From Bostrychus sinensis (Eukaryota; Chordata; Actinopteri; Gobiiformes; Eleotridae): 64,000 bases of DNA. The stretch is from NCBI GenBank assembly GCA_020698575.1, contig CM036256.1, forward strand, positions 14,895,908 to 14,959,907. Direction: 5' to 3'. A program made the translations under genes and the position numbers. Positions 23,690 through 36,049 of the stretch are shown here, one piece after another. Numbering within the stretch: the stretch's first letter is position 1; every line of letters starts with the position of its first letter. A model generated the notes under the pieces. It did no database searches. It saw only the letters and a list, made by a program, of their open reading frames with translations, and had not been told where the DNA came from.

Positions 23690-24210
23690 AGAAAACGTCT
23701 GGGATCCCAAAAGCAGAGCCGCACTGTGCATACTCACTCTGAACATTAAAGTCAGTCTAGAGCCGATGATTAAAACATGTCTGCAGATTACTTCAGCCTG
23801 TAGGAGGACGTCTCCCAAGTCTTCGTGCCTCCAATTTCCATTTCATGTCTCGCCGTGACCCGAGCGGGAATTACAGTGACCTCCCTCATTGATTGACTGA
23901 AACGTCATTTTCCAAGCATCCCATAATTAACACAGGAGTTAATCCCCCTCTGTGTCCTCCCAGCTGTCTCTGTGTGAGCTGACCTCTGTCCAAGATAAAG
24001 AGCACACCTTCGTTGTCTCATTTGCTTCAACACTTCTGAGCTACACTGATAAAACCGGCTTTGGACAAGACTTTTACTCCGAAACCTTCCTGACGAGAGC
24101 CGGTTGTCTCTCAGTCAATCAGAAGTCAATTAAGGAATACCTAATGATGCTTTTCTCTCGCTTCTGCACCTCTCCAGCCAATATCTCTCATGTTCACTTC
24201 GGAGGTCATA
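23690..24210. other. Candidate conserved non-coding block
   Basis: Balanced composition, no recognised repeat and dense homeodomain-like motifs (for example 'ataattaacacaggagttaa'). A 113-codon plus frame (23952-24293) has no recognisable domain. Either a regulatory element or an unrecognised exon is possible. Confidence 0.28.
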
Positions 24211-24340
24211 GACTGAACCAGGTTGTAAAGCCTAAGTACAAGATAAAAACAAGCCCCGAGCTTAGACTTTTATGTGTCTTTACTGAAAAATGAATAAAGA
24301 GCAGAAGAGGTCGATTAGTTTTATGACTCTAAGTTCAGTA

Positions 24341-24398
24341 GGTAATAGTAGTAGGAGCTGTGGAAGTTGCAGTAGTAGTAGCAGTAGTAATAGTAGTG
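24341..24398 (+). repeat. Imperfect (TAG)n microsatellite
   Basis: Interrupted TAG/CAG triplets over about 58 bp. Confidence 0.75.
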
Positions 24399-24399
24399 C

Positions 24400-26035
24400 C
24401 TTCTTTGTTAACACATTTCCCCTTATGTTTCTAGATGGCATAAAGTCTTGGTTTTGTTGCATTTAATGTTTAAAAAGATTTATTATCTCGTGATGTTTTT
24501 TGTGTTTGTGTGAATTTGTAAGTTTTAAAGTCCCAATGCAGCTCATTTGTGTGGATTAAAATGTATTGAAACCAGCATGTTTTCTGCCTATTAGCCTAAT
24601 GCAAGTGGGAGGGAGTGCAGATGTTTCTTCCTTTATATTATTTATTTTAGATGTCAGTGAATTTTATAACCATGGACCCACTCTATATGCCAAATAATCA
24701 ATCACTGGCAGCTAATAAATAAAATGTCAGAAGTGAGATAAATAACATCCAAACAGTGAGTGAAGTTTGGCTGAGCACACATCAGTCAGTGTCAGTCCCT
24801 CGTCTGTCCTCTGTCGAGTCCTCGGCCCAAAACCACCTCTGTCACTTACACACACAGGAAATGAAGGCTTTGAAATGCCTTATTTTAACGTTTCTGCAAA
24901 AAACAACACATAAACTAGTTATTTTTTTAGCACCTAAAGCAGCGGTTATCATATCCTTCCTCGACATGGCAATTTATTTTTAGTGGACATGTTTTCGTTT
25001 AGCTCTTATTTTCTACTCCAAAATAAGGTTCAGTCTTAGAGTATTGCACACCTATTACCGCTTTTTTTTTTTTTTTTTTAGCTGATAAATTGTTTACATT
25101 TCACAGTTTTTGGTGACAAACTCGACTCCCAGAGGTTTTATAGTTCCAGTATTATTTCCACATCATCCCAACTTTGTCTCTTCCCATGCCCTTGCTGGCG
25201 CCCACCAATTTTACGCTTTTGTCCCAGTCCACCTCTCAGCCCAAACCTTAGATTAGTACGATTAGTGAGCAGTTTCTTTCGGGAGGTGACAATACAGCAT
25301 TTTGACTTCATGTGAAAAAGCATACTCTGGTGCTACTATGAGAAACTATGGATGCAGATATGAATATAACATAGCTAAGGAGGCGATAGCATAGTAAGAA
25401 GAGCACATTAATTGCAGAATACTACTAGGATAAAGATCAACCCCATGACTATGTTTCTCATACAAAAACATAATTTAATGTCCATGAAATATCTTGCAAA
25501 ATAAAAAATGTGTTGCACAACTCAGGATAGCGTCCACCACAGGTATTCCAACTAAAAAAACAAACAAAAACCATGCAACTTGTTGACTCCTTGGTGTTTG
25601 GATTAGCTTGCAGTAGCATTGGTCTGTGTGTTTCATGTGGCCCCCAGCCGAGAGAGGATTTACAGAGACTTTAATGAACATTGTAATTTCCCTCTGTGCC
25701 TTGTCAGCACTGAACTCTAGTCTTATTTTACTGCATGAGCCTTACACAGCCTGTCCAAACTTTTAATCTTACTTTATGACTGTAGACATCCCTCTTATCC
25801 CTGACTTAATATGTGAAGCCATTGATTTTTCTGTAATCATTCACTGAATAATGGATCGCCCAGCCACAATAAAAGGACATACTGTACTTCATAATCCCTG
25901 AATATGTAAGGGCTTTTAAGCTTTAAAAATATATTAGATGAGTATCGCTGGTGGTACAGGGACTTCTTATACTTGAGAGTTTTTGTAGTTCAGTCCTGAT
26001 TTAGGACTACAAATTTTAATCATGGTCTTGTTGGG
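24400..26035. other. Non-coding stretch, nothing firm
   Basis: It contains a poly-T run (25062-25079) and a moderately GC-rich block at about 25120-25340. No gene or element was recognised. Confidence 0.35.
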
Positions 26036-26039
26036 GCTC

Positions 26040-26890
26040 AAATCCTAGTTTAGTTAATTTGTCTTGGTTTAGTGCTGGTTTAAGTCCTGGTTTTGTTTTG
26101 GTTTAATCCTAAATTCATCTTGGTTTAATGCTGATTTAAGTCCTGGTTTTGTTTTGGTTTAATATTAATTTGTCTTGGTTTAGTGCTGGTTTAAGTCCTG
26201 GTTTTGTTTTGGTTTAATCCTAAATTTGTCTTGGTTTAGTGCTGATTTAAGTCCTGGTTTTGTTTTGGTTTAATCTTAAATTTGTCTTGGTTTAGTGCTG
26301 GTTTAAGTCCTGGTTTTGTTCTGGTTTAATCTTAAATTTGTCTTGGTTTAGTGCTGGTTTAAGTCCTTGTTTTGTTTTGGTTTAATCCTAAATTCGTCTT
26401 GGTTTAGTGCTGATTTAAGTCCTGGTTTTGTTTTGGTTTAATCCTAAATTTGTCTTGGTTTAGTGCTGGTTTAAATCATGGGTTTGTTCTGATTTAATCT
26501 TAAATTTGTCTTGGTTTAGTGCTGGTTTAAGTCCTGGGTTTGTTTTGGTTTAATCTTAAATTTGTCTTGGTTTAGTTGTGGTTTAGATCCTGGGTTTGTC
26601 CTGGTTTGATCCTAAATTTGTCTTAATTTAAGTCCTGGATTTGTCCTGGTTTAATCCTAAATTCATCCTGGTTTAGTCCTGGATTTGTCCTGATATACTC
26701 ATGGTTTAATCCTGGTTTTATCCTGTCTTAGTCCTGGTTAAGTTCTGGTTTATTCCTGGTTTATTCCTGGCTTCGTCCTGGTTAATTCCTGGTTTTGTCC
26801 TTGTTTAGTCCTGGTTTTATCCTGTCTTCATCCTGGTTTATTCCTGTTTTATTCCTGGATTTGTCCTGGCTTAGTCCTGTTTTAGTGTGT
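26040..26890 (+). repeat. 56-bp minisatellite built from a GGTTTAGTCCT-type unit
   Basis: The anchor 'tcttggttta' recurs at 26062, 26118, 26173, 26229, 26285, 26341, 26397, 26453, 26509 and 26565, a period of 56 bp (one step of 55). Each unit is itself made of about five 11-bp variants of GGTTTAGTCCT or GGTTTTGTCCT. After about 26620 the order breaks down into irregular 11- to 17-bp copies. There is no coding frame. The related array at 59230-59735 is in the opposite orientation. Confidence 0.9.
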
Positions 26891-26894
26891 TTTT

Positions 26895-28405
26895 TCATTG
26901 ATGGTATTTAGCGTATAAAGTTTAAGAATCCCTGTATAAGGCCAGTGGCTCTGCAGTAAACTTTTGTCTCCCTCTAACTGAATTGTAGTTTTGTGGTTTG
27001 TCCAGCAGCCCTTTGTGTCCTTTTACCTTGGAAGATGATAAAAAGCGAAATTTCTAAAGAAAGCAGCATTTCCCAGAGGACACCTTGACATCAGTGGGAC
27101 AGGCTTAAGCTGCGTCTGGCTTTTCTCTCCTGTGCCTTGTCTGAAACAGGGCCACTGATTGAATGAACGGAAATGAGAGTGGAAAGAATGACTCAAAGGC
27201 AAAATGGGAAAGTTTTTACACTGATTGGCTGGTACAAAATTAAATGTATAATCTTATTTTACAACCATATATATGTACATATATAATCTCCTACATTTGA
27301 ATTGCAATGTTATGACAAAAATGATAAAATGTCTACTTATGGTTAATTTTTAAACAGATGAGAATTGTTTTTATTTAATGTTTAGATTTTAAAATTATAT
27401 CTCATGTCTTTTCTTGGACAGCACTTACATTGATCTCAATTATACACTTTATACTCCTCCTCCTTGTTGTGGAATGTAATTCGTGGAGCCAGGCCTGACT
27501 CAGTGTAGGCAGTAAAGTGCTCTCTCCACTGCAATATTACTAATGAACATGTTCTTCTGTCTATCTAACAGAGAACTGTGAGAAAACTTTCATTATTTTT
27601 AAATGAACTGACTGACTACCAATTTACCAGAGTTATTTTCACCTCTCCGTTTATTTTTTAGAAGGAAAATGTGTGCCGCTGCAGAAAGGACCTTAAAAAT
27701 ACACTGCAAAAATATCTCATCTTACACATAATAGTGAGTTAATGAAAAATTTATTTTTTAAAGGGCATTTGGTAAAACACAACACAGCTATATTTTCACA
27801 AACCCAAACAAATCATTATATTCTACTATGATTGTACCACTTTTGCATTAACCAGCCAAGTGGTTGCTTTTTCAATATAATAAACAGTATATGCAATATT
27901 TTGTTGACATTTATATTCAGTCATCTTCCTCCATTTTATTCCTGTCAGAGGTGCAGGCTGGAGCCTTTCCCAGCAATAGTGATGTGATACCAGCTTTCTC
28001 ACTTTCTATTCAGTATGCTAGTATTGATGATATCGATTTAGATACCACCCCTTACATCTCAACCATTGTTTTTTCTTGTCAGTGTTAATAACATTTTTTG
28101 ATAACAATTACTATAAAAACCTATATGCAGACAATACATGTTAAATTTTATGGCTACTTTATGTCACTGGAGCAGCAGAACAGAACAGGTTGTGCTGGAC
28201 CTGCCAGCGTCTCATTGGTGTAGTGCACACATGAAGGATCCAGTAGAAAGAAAAGTAGTTTCTTACAGATTGTTTTAAACTGATAACATTATTACTAAAG
28301 TACTGATACTTTCAGGTTGGTATTGATACCAGAATTAAATGCACCAGCATCAAGAGTATTGTTACTTTAATATCAATTTGCACATCACTATCCAGAAACC
28401 ATGGG
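26895..28405. other. Non-coding stretch, nothing recognised
   Basis: AT-rich, with short chance frames only. Confidence 0.4.
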
Positions 28406-28409
28406 CCTT

Positions 28410-28560
28410 AGAAAAAGCACATCCTCAACAATAGCCAGTTAGTTATACACAGACAGACAACCATTCACCCTAATATTCATTATTCAGAGGCAATTTAGAT
28501 TCAGCAGTTTACCTCAAACAAGTATTGTCTTTGGATTGTGAGAAGAAGTTGGAGTAACAC
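28410..28560 (-). repeat. SINE body fragment, minus strand
   Basis: 'acagacagacaaccattcac', 'gaggcaatttagattcagca' and 'tctttggattgtgagaagaa' match the inverted body of the fish SINE also seen at 37150-37455. Confidence 0.6.
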
Positions 28561-28582
28561 ATCTATTATTACGAGAGCTGAA

Positions 28583-29287
28583 CAGTCACAAAATAAATTT
28601 ATTGAGTACTGTATAGTTTGCATAGTTTTGGAGAATCTGTACTTTACTTGAGTCATATTTTTTGGGGTAACTTACTACTTTTACTCCACTACATCTAAAA
28701 GATAACTAAAATACTTTTTACTCCACTGCATTTCTAAAGAAAGCAAAAGTAACTTCAGCAGAGAAATTGTCTTAAAACTGAAAGACAAGTGTGTTACTCC
28801 TTAAAAATAATTATTTACTACATAATACTGCTCATATTTGCTCCCAGGAACTAAAAAGAACCTCTGAACACAATGGAAGTGATTTAACTTTTGCTTTGAA
28901 CATTATTTGCACAATTCTATAATAAACAAATTTAAAAATAATTAGTATGATCATAAAACCCAGCCTTATTTATAATATGTATGGCTCGTTTTAGCTGTAG
29001 CACAATTTTATCTGTTATGGTTTTATAAGTTGTTCCCCATGATGTCAAATGTATTTTATTCATATTTTTGGAGCTGCAAATTTGTGACTTGAATGTAGCA
29101 GGCATTTTACCCAAAATTCTTGACTGCACTCATTTGACAAAAGTGTTTTTTTTTTTTTAAGTACTTGGAATACTTAAGTGTTTTTGAAAGCACATACCCC
29201 AGTACTTAGCAACTTTTACTTGTATTGGAGTAATATTTGACCTGGAGACTCTATACTTTTACTCAAGTAATGAATTTTGCACCACTG
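28583..29287. mobile_element. Palindromic hAT-type MITE
   Basis: The right end, read inward, begins CAGTGGTGCAAAATTCATTA, followed by CTTGAGTAAAAGTATAG. The left has the diverged inverse from CAGTCACAAAATAAATTTAT. ATTATTAC follows the right end (29288-29295) and also occurs at 28565-28572, ten bases outside the left terminus. It may be the target duplication with extra bases between, or coincidence. Confidence 0.65.
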
Positions 29288-29894
29288 ATTATTACTGGTT
29301 TGAGGTTTCTCATTGTAAACTGTGTAAACATGAGATGAGTTGTCCTCAGAGGCGGTCCCTGCTCTCTGAGTGTCCTTCAGTTTGAAACAGTAATGACTAC
29401 ACATCTCTGTTGACCTGCTTTGGCCTTTGTTAACTTCAGTCCCACACAACACACTCTCATGGAAAGACATCACAACCTCCCCTCGTCCTGCCGTCGGTAA
29501 ACAATGTCAGAAAATCTCAATGGCTCTAGAGGTGATCCTTACCACACCTCATTTATCTGTTCGGTCTCTTTTTGGACGGGAAGGACTTGGTTCAAGAGAC
29601 AATTACAGCAGGTGGAGTGTTGATGGGGATTCTCATCATGGGAAATACGTGCTGGTTATAAAAAGATGGAGCACTGAGACAAAAGATGTTAACAATGGAC
29701 GGCTATGCATAATTTAATAGATCATCAAAAGAAGAAAGATGCACAAGTCTAATATAATTTTATCAATGAATTGTACTGTCATGTGTTTTGTTTACACACA
29801 GAACCAGAGCCTTTTATCTTGCTTTTCAAAGCTTTAACAATACACACAGAGAACGCAGTACTTCAGTGCTCTGCTGCATGTTTGGTTACTTCAA

Positions 29895-30225
29895 GGACTC
29901 AAAATCTGTACTCACGTAAAAGTACTGTTACACAAAAATGCATTATTATATTTCTCAAGTAGAAAAACAAGTACTCAAAAATTGATACTAGACTAAAAAA
30001 CATGAATGTAAAGTTTTACTACCATCACTACTATAATAACACTACTGATACTAGTACTACTACTACTACTACTACTACCACATCTGCTGTTACAACTACA
30101 ACTAAAAGTAAAAGTATATTCAAAATACTTTGTACTTCAAACCAACTCAAAAATGTAGTGGAGTAAAAAGTACAGATACTTGTTCAAAGATATAGTGAAG
30201 TAAAAGTAACAGTACTCACTGTAAA
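29895..30225. repeat. 'acttttactcaagta' MITE remnant with (TAC)n
   Basis: It has 'ctgtactcacgtaaaagtac', 'caaaatactttgtacttcaa' and 'gtgaagtaaaagtaacagta', with a TAC triplet run (about 30050-30078) in the middle. Termini cannot be fixed. Confidence 0.5.
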
Positions 30226-31118
30226 CCCAAATAGTATTTATTACAAGCAAAATTCTAGTGTTCTTACTAAGGGTTCTAAGGGTACTAAGGGTTCACCAAC
30301 TGCAAAAAGATAATTGTTAATTAAAAGTTTTTCATATAGTTACCATAACTAAAGTAGCTTCAGTAATGAGTTAAAATTTGTACTGGGCGTGCGCAGTAAA
30401 GCTTAACGGCCCACCTCTACACTGAGCATAAGCACAGGCCTGAGGACCCTGAACTTCACCTGATGTAAGGTAATTAAAGCATATTTGTTTTTCTTCTGTA
30501 TCAGTCATAGTTATTGCATATAATTGTAAAATAAGCCACAGGTTTGTTTGTTAATTGTTTTAAACATGCTTGATTGAGTAGTAGGCTAGTTGTTGGCTAG
30601 CTGTTCATGACAGTGAGGACGGTGCCTTTTGATGGCTTGTGTGCTAATATAGAATACTGTAATAATCTGTCTTAATCAGTGATGGGACAGCATTGTTTTT
30701 TCAGTAACAGAGTAATCTAACTAACTACCTTTCCCATGGGATGTTACTGACAATAAAATGTGGCGCATTACTTTAAGCAGGAGACAGAGGAGGAGGCTGT
30801 GGCTGCAGTCAGAGGCTGTTCACCGTCACTTAGCAAGGCCCAGGACTTAATGGTTTGTGAGTTTGCTCAGGAGAAGAGCAGGGAAAACGCCGTTGGGCAG
30901 TAGTACTACAGCTCTCGTCAGTGCGCTAAAATCGTAACGCACGACCCCCTCGTAGTTTATTTCTGACTTAAAGAAGCACCTCTCACTGTCACGCGCCGCC
31001 AAGATAGTCGTGGCTCACAGTCCAAAAGCCCAGGGGCGGCTCAACATTGAAAAGAGCACGGCTGTCCACACAGAGGTCACAGAGGTCTGTATTTACTGAT
31101 CTTTACTGTAGCCTACAG

Positions 31119-31240
31119 GTCTAAACCAGGACTAAACCAGGACTAAACCTGTTACACAAGGACTAAACCAGGACTAAACCAGGACTAAACCAAGACTAAA
31201 CCAGGACTAAACCAGGACTAAACCAGGACTTAACCAGATA
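31119..31240 (-). repeat. 11-bp minisatellite (AGGACTAAACC)n
   Basis: About ten near-perfect 11-bp units, interrupted once by 'tgttacacaagg'. On the minus strand this is the GGTTTAGTCCT theme of the 26040 array in its simplest form. Confidence 0.92.
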
Positions 31241-31466
31241 TCCTATTTTTAAACTAACAGTGAAGACAGTACAAAGACTAGTCTTATTTGTTGATAACTT
31301 GTATGAGTGAGCAAGTCACATGCTTATTACTGGAATTTACTGTTATATTTTATTTCTGGTTTAAATATTGTAGTAGCTTTGATTTTTATAACTGCTTATT
31401 GTTTTTACAACTGTTTATTTATAACTACTATGTTTTCTTTTATTTATAAATTTCCACTTGCCACAG

Positions 31467-32806
31467 CGATTGCATTTAAAGTTATCCTGGCTGACGGTGA
31501 CATCCAAAAGATTAGCATTTCAGAAAAAACGCCTAATGGTGACGCACTAAAAGATGGAGCCACATCATTCACTCAGAAGCTCCTGAGATGCTGGACAAGG
31601 GGCGAGCCCTTTCCACTGAAAATCAGGTAAGTTTTATTGTCCACATTACAAAAAGTTAGTATTTGGATCATTTTATTGTAAATAATCACTTTGTGAGCTT
31701 ACATCTCACAAAAATTCACCTCAATATCTGGACGAAATCTGGGAACTGAGTTTTAAAATCTTATTTTAAATCTTATTTCATTCTCACTAAATCCTTAACA
31801 TATCACAACATATTAGGTTTATACATTTTTTTAATTAAAAGTCAGAGCTCATCTATCAATCATGTGACTGCATTAAAACAGACATGGGATCTGCCTTCTC
31901 AGTGAATCCGTAACACTTATCAGTAATATTTCTAGCCATCTGTTGCCCCTTTCCTGACTTGAAATGCAATGTCATGATTTTTTTTTTCTCCTATGGCTGT
32001 TCCCTTTTAAAGGATGTTACAGCGAATCATCTGTTTTAATTGAGAATGGCAAAAGTTTTTTTTTTTTTTTTTTTTTTTACCAAAGTTAACAAAAGTCCAT
32101 GAAAACACTAAATATTTGCAGTGTTATAGAAGATGTTTTGATACCATTTTTTATTCATGACTGCATCAGGACCGTCTCCTAAGGTTGATTCAGCTGCAGG
32201 ACGGGACAACACAAATGCAGAGCTTGCTCAGGAGAGGCAGCAGGCAGGTGTGAGTGCATCTGCATCAAGAAAGGCAACAATGGGCAATTCTCCTGTAAAA
32301 CCTGTGTCATGCTAACAGTAAAGCAGTCTGTGAGCATTCATGTGCGGGCTTCTTCTGAGCCGGCGGAGTGGGCGCACTTATTTTGCACAGCCATGAATTA
32401 AGAATGGTACCAAAATATCCTCCAAGAGCAACAATGCATATATTGAGTATTTTCATAAACTTAAACATGTAATAAAAACCTTTGACACAAATTGAAATTT
32501 TAAGTACTATTTTATAGTAGTGATTTATTCATGTTATTTTTTTCTCTGTCGGCCTGCTCTCCATTCTACCTGAAGACACGCCCTCAGTGTTTACTCACCA
32601 TCATTCCTGAAGTCGTGGATGGTGTCCCAAACCTGCTCCATGCTGTATGGCTCCTCTTTGCTTTACTCTATGCTCTAAATCACGACTACCCAAATGTCTA
32701 TCCAATGAGGAACACATTAGATTTCTTTTAAAAGGTATTTTTGACTTTGGGAGCTAAGAATCTTAAACCCAAACTACAAAGCCTCAACAATCAGCTTTTA
32801 AACTAA
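31467..32806 (+). pseudogene. Two-exon relic of a fish-expanded gene family (PB1/SAMD3-like)
   Basis: The first piece (31467-31626) has a good acceptor (cttgccacag) and donor (cag/gtaagt) and reads FKVILADGDIQKISISE..., like the N-terminal PB1-like segment of a family often annotated in fish as SAMD3-like or uncharacterised. The second piece (32531-32806) reads ...LTIIPEVVDGVPNL, LFALLYALNHDYP and RNTLDFF, then a TAA (32729-32731), then continues in the same frame as KVFLTLGAKN...SLNNQLLN and a final stop. That is the usual C-terminus of the family. The internal TAA sits where a glutamine would be expected, and the middle exons are missing, so it is not functional. The family label is from memory. 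Confidence 0.55.
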
Positions 32807-33399
32807 ACTACTCATTTTGTTTATGTGCTAAATGTTTTGTTCCCTGCCAAATACGTTTGTTTCCAGATATGACAATTACACTGATTTGACTGTGAAAACT
32901 ATAACATTGTCTATAGTCTTCTTAAAAATAAGTAGAAGTGCCATACTTGTCTAAAGTGTCTTCTGTATTTCATTTGTTCTTAAAAACATGTTCACTTTAC
33001 TTAAGAAAAGTTTGGGAACTGATTGCTTGTAATATTTGAAGTTGCCATAGCTTAAAATGGGAGAAGACTATTAGTATTAAATATGTTTGTAGTAATAAAT
33101 ACATCACAGTTAATTAAAGTGGAATAATATAGTAGTCTTACTACATAACAACAAAAAGTTAAAAAAGCGTCATCTGGATTTGATTTTTAATGTTGAAGAC
33201 GTTTCACCTCTTATCCAAGAGGCTTTCTCAATTCTGAATTGAATTGAAGCACATTTTCTTCAGTGTATTTCAGTAAACTATCTAGTTATGTTCTACCACT
33301 GATCTACATCCAAACACATATTTCTTGTGTTGGCAAAATAAAAGCATTTGGATCTGCTGACCCGGTGCTAATGCACCTCTGAGTACCTTTCGATGCTCC

Positions 33400-33765
33400 A
33401 CAAGCGTTTACCATGACAGCGTTTGATTAATAATTAAGTAGCCCAACATAATGACTGCATTATATGGGCTAATTACCATGTAAATGAAAACAAATGACAA
33501 ATATATTAGTCTTAATGGGTTATACTCTCTGAGATTATCTGTTAATGATACGAAAATAACAACATTATGGGGAAAAGACTTGCTGTAGATGCACAAGAGT
33601 AAAGCACACAGAAGTTCGGATGCTGTTTGTGTCTTTACGCCCACAGAGAGAAGAAAATGTTCTCCTACACGGACGAGCCTCAGAGCTGCATGGTGAAATG
33701 TCTGTAAGAGTGTAATGTCAGCAATTTGTCTGTACAACTTTAAAATATCACACACAAAGTTCACT
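33400..33765. other. Candidate conserved non-coding element
   Basis: A repeat-free block with TAATAATTAAG, GCTAATTACCATGTAAATGA and other homeodomain/POU-like motifs in close order. The minus-strand frame of 118 codons across it is not recognisable as protein. Confidence 0.33.
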
Positions 33766-33977
33766 CAGGCACACAAGGTAGAGATGTTGCTCTTTTCTGA
33801 AACCATAGTGTGGGAAGTGAATCCTAAGTGTGTATGTGCAGTTTTATGGAGATTTTGTTGACTTTTAGTGGTACACAAAGGCTACTAACTGCACAATGCA
33901 TGCTTGGACTGTATTAAATGTGTATGTAAGTGATTGTAATCTATACCAATCAGTAAACAGTTTTCTGTTTTCACTTA

Positions 33978-34160
33978 TGTTTGTTGGTTTGTCAGTCTGT
34001 CAGCATGCCAACTCAAAAAGAAATGGTTTATTTTAAATTTTTAGGAAAGGTTAGGTCTTGAAAGATTCAACTGCACCCAATCATTCTGTACCAATATAGA
34101 TACCAACTCCAGCCACAAGGAGTCAGTAGAGGTAAACAAAATAGTTTTAGTGGATGATTT
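33978..34160 (+). repeat. Family A copy, 5' part
   Basis: It has 'tttgttggtttgtcagtctg', 'ataccaactccagccacaag' and 'gagtcagtagaggtaaac', matching the order in other copies. Confidence 0.55.
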
Positions 34161-34323
34161 GGACACTCACACACTATTTTTAACTTGCCATTGATCACGT
34201 GACTCTGGCGTTTGTATAAAAAAAAAGTTTGGCAGGCTCTACTGATAATCTGTAGATAAATAATAATCATGTGTGTGATATCTAACTATGGAGGACCGTG
34301 AGCGCCACATGAAAAGGAATAAT

Positions 34324-34413
34324 GCTTTTATTAAAAGAGTTTTTAAAAGAGCCTTTAATAAATGGATTACTAAATGCTTTTATTAAAAGAGTTTTTAAAA
34401 GTTTATTTAATAA
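34324..34413 (+). repeat. 52-bp subrepeats in left arm
   Basis: 'gcttttattaaaagagtttt' starts at 34324 and again at 34376, a step of 52 bp. The second unit is cut short. Confidence 0.85.
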
Positions 34414-35250
34414 AGACATGCGGATATAGAGCACACAGGAACATTTCACTAAAGTATGTGACCAAAAACAGCCACAGCATGCACAAAAACACCTGAAAGC
34501 GCCACAGAAGAGCTGTGAAAGCGGCTTCAAAACAACGGGTGTAGCCTTGGAGTGTAGAAATTAATAAATACGTCAAAGTGCCTTAATAGGTGTATAATAA
34601 ATTAAGACCGTGCTAAAATGGGCAGTTGTTTGTTATTGAGTATCACATAATTTAACTTGCTGTGTGCTTTATATCTGCTGAAATAAAATGCGCCGAGTGA
34701 CGGCTTTAGTTAATTGACACAACAATATCCCGCATCCGTGCTCAATGATTAGTGAAATATTTAACACACATATGCTAAAACCCTTGTTTGAAGGATAAAA
34801 CTGCGTTAGTCCATAGCAGCATTAGTTTGGTGATTTTATTTTGCGATGTGTAAGAAATAAATATGTTTTTTGAAGCTGCCCTTGTCCGGCTGCTCGCTTA
34901 CAAGCTGTGACCGGAAGTGGATCATTGACTTTAGCCGAATGCAGAAGTAGTTAGCGCATAACCACTATTGTCACCAGACCGGCTAAGGACGACGAGCAAA
35001 TTGTCTGGCCAATCAGAGCTCGAGTAGCTCTGACCAATCACAGAGCTCGTTACATCGCTTTTCTTTTTATTTTATTTAACTTTAGCCAGGAGGACCAGGA
35101 ACGCCACGGAAAAGCTAAAAGGAGAAGCTAATCGGAGAAGCTAATACGTTTTGCAAATGCTTTTCCAAAAAGGTTTTGTAAATACATTTAGAAATCGGTT
35201 TCCTAAATGGATTAATGAATAACGCTAATAATCCTTCTTTTATTAAAACC

Positions 35251-35406
35251 ATTTAGTAATCCATTTATTAAAGGCTCTTTTAAAAACTCTTTTAATAAAA
35301 GCATTTAGTAATCCATTTATTAAATGCTCTTTTAAAAACTTTTTTAATAAAAGTATTTAGTAATCCATTTATTAAAGACTCTTTTAAAAACTCTTTTAAT
35401 AAAAGC
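35251..35406 (-). repeat. 52-bp subrepeats in right arm (three units)
   Basis: 'atttagtaatccatttatta' starts at 35251, 35303 and 35355, exactly 52 bp apart, inverted relative to the left arm. Confidence 0.92.
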
Positions 35407-35737
35407 ATTATTCCTTTTCACGTGGTGCTCACGGTCCTCCATATCTAACATGAATTATTACCTTAATAAATAAAACTGACTGGATTATTGCAGCTCTGTG
35501 CCTTATGAGGGGAAGCAGTCACCTGTACAGGCTGAGGTAAGCTAATTTTAGCAACTGTTAGCAACTGTAATGATTTATTTCAAAGCTTTTTATTCAAAAA
35601 GATTACCTGACAGAAGTAAAAACAGCATTTCTAACTGGTTTCATTCAGACGTGTTGTGTACAGTTTAAACTGATGTAAACTAAATTTCAAAATGCATTGT
35701 GGGACATTTTGAGTGCACTAATTTTTATCCCCTAGAC

Positions 35738-36044
35738 CAGTGCTTCCGAAAGTAGGGTCCGGAGTCCCCTGGTTGGCTGCCAAGGTACTGCAGGGAGTCA
35801 CCAGAGGTTGTCATCATTATGTATATAAAAATAAATGAGTTTACAATGAATTATAATAAAGTATTTATTTAAAAATATCACTCAAATAAGCAATTTTGGC
35901 CAACAGTGTGTGTTTTTTATTGAAATCTGTGGGGAAAAAATGGCAATGACTTTTGAATATAGGGAAGTTTCAATATTGAGGGTCTGCGTGGGATTGTCTG
36001 ACTTTTTAAGGGGGCCGCAATGCTCCTAACTTTGGGAAAGGCTA
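35738..36044. mobile_element. Non-autonomous hAT element
   Basis: The left end CAGTGCTTCCGAAAGTAGGG and the inverted right end TAGCCTTTCCCAAAGTTAGG match. They are flanked by ccctagac and cagtagac (six of eight equal). It is the same family as 18451-19047. Confidence 0.65.
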
Positions 36045-36049
36045 CAGTA

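Larger units (their letters stand above)
34287..35443. mobile_element. Foldback-type DNA element with tandem subrepeats in both arms
   Basis: The outermost parts are inverted copies: left TATGGAGGACCGTGAGCGCC; right, inverted, TATGGAGGACCGTGAGCACC. Both continue through 'gaaaaggaataatgctttta'. TCTAAC lies directly outside each end (34281-34286 and 35444-35449), a likely target duplication of 6 bp, or 7-8 bp if the terminus is placed differently. Each arm contains 52-bp tandem units, about 1.7 on the left and three on the right. The middle (about 34440-35080) is single-copy with no coding frame, and holds two CCAATCA boxes 25 bp apart. An internal degenerate copy of the terminal motif lies at 35090-35107. 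I cannot assign a superfamily. Confidence 0.75.

Noticed and set aside
26040..26890. CRISPR-like array
   Set aside because: Repeats are directly adjacent variants of an 11-bp unit with no unique spacers, in a vertebrate-type sequence. It is a minisatellite.
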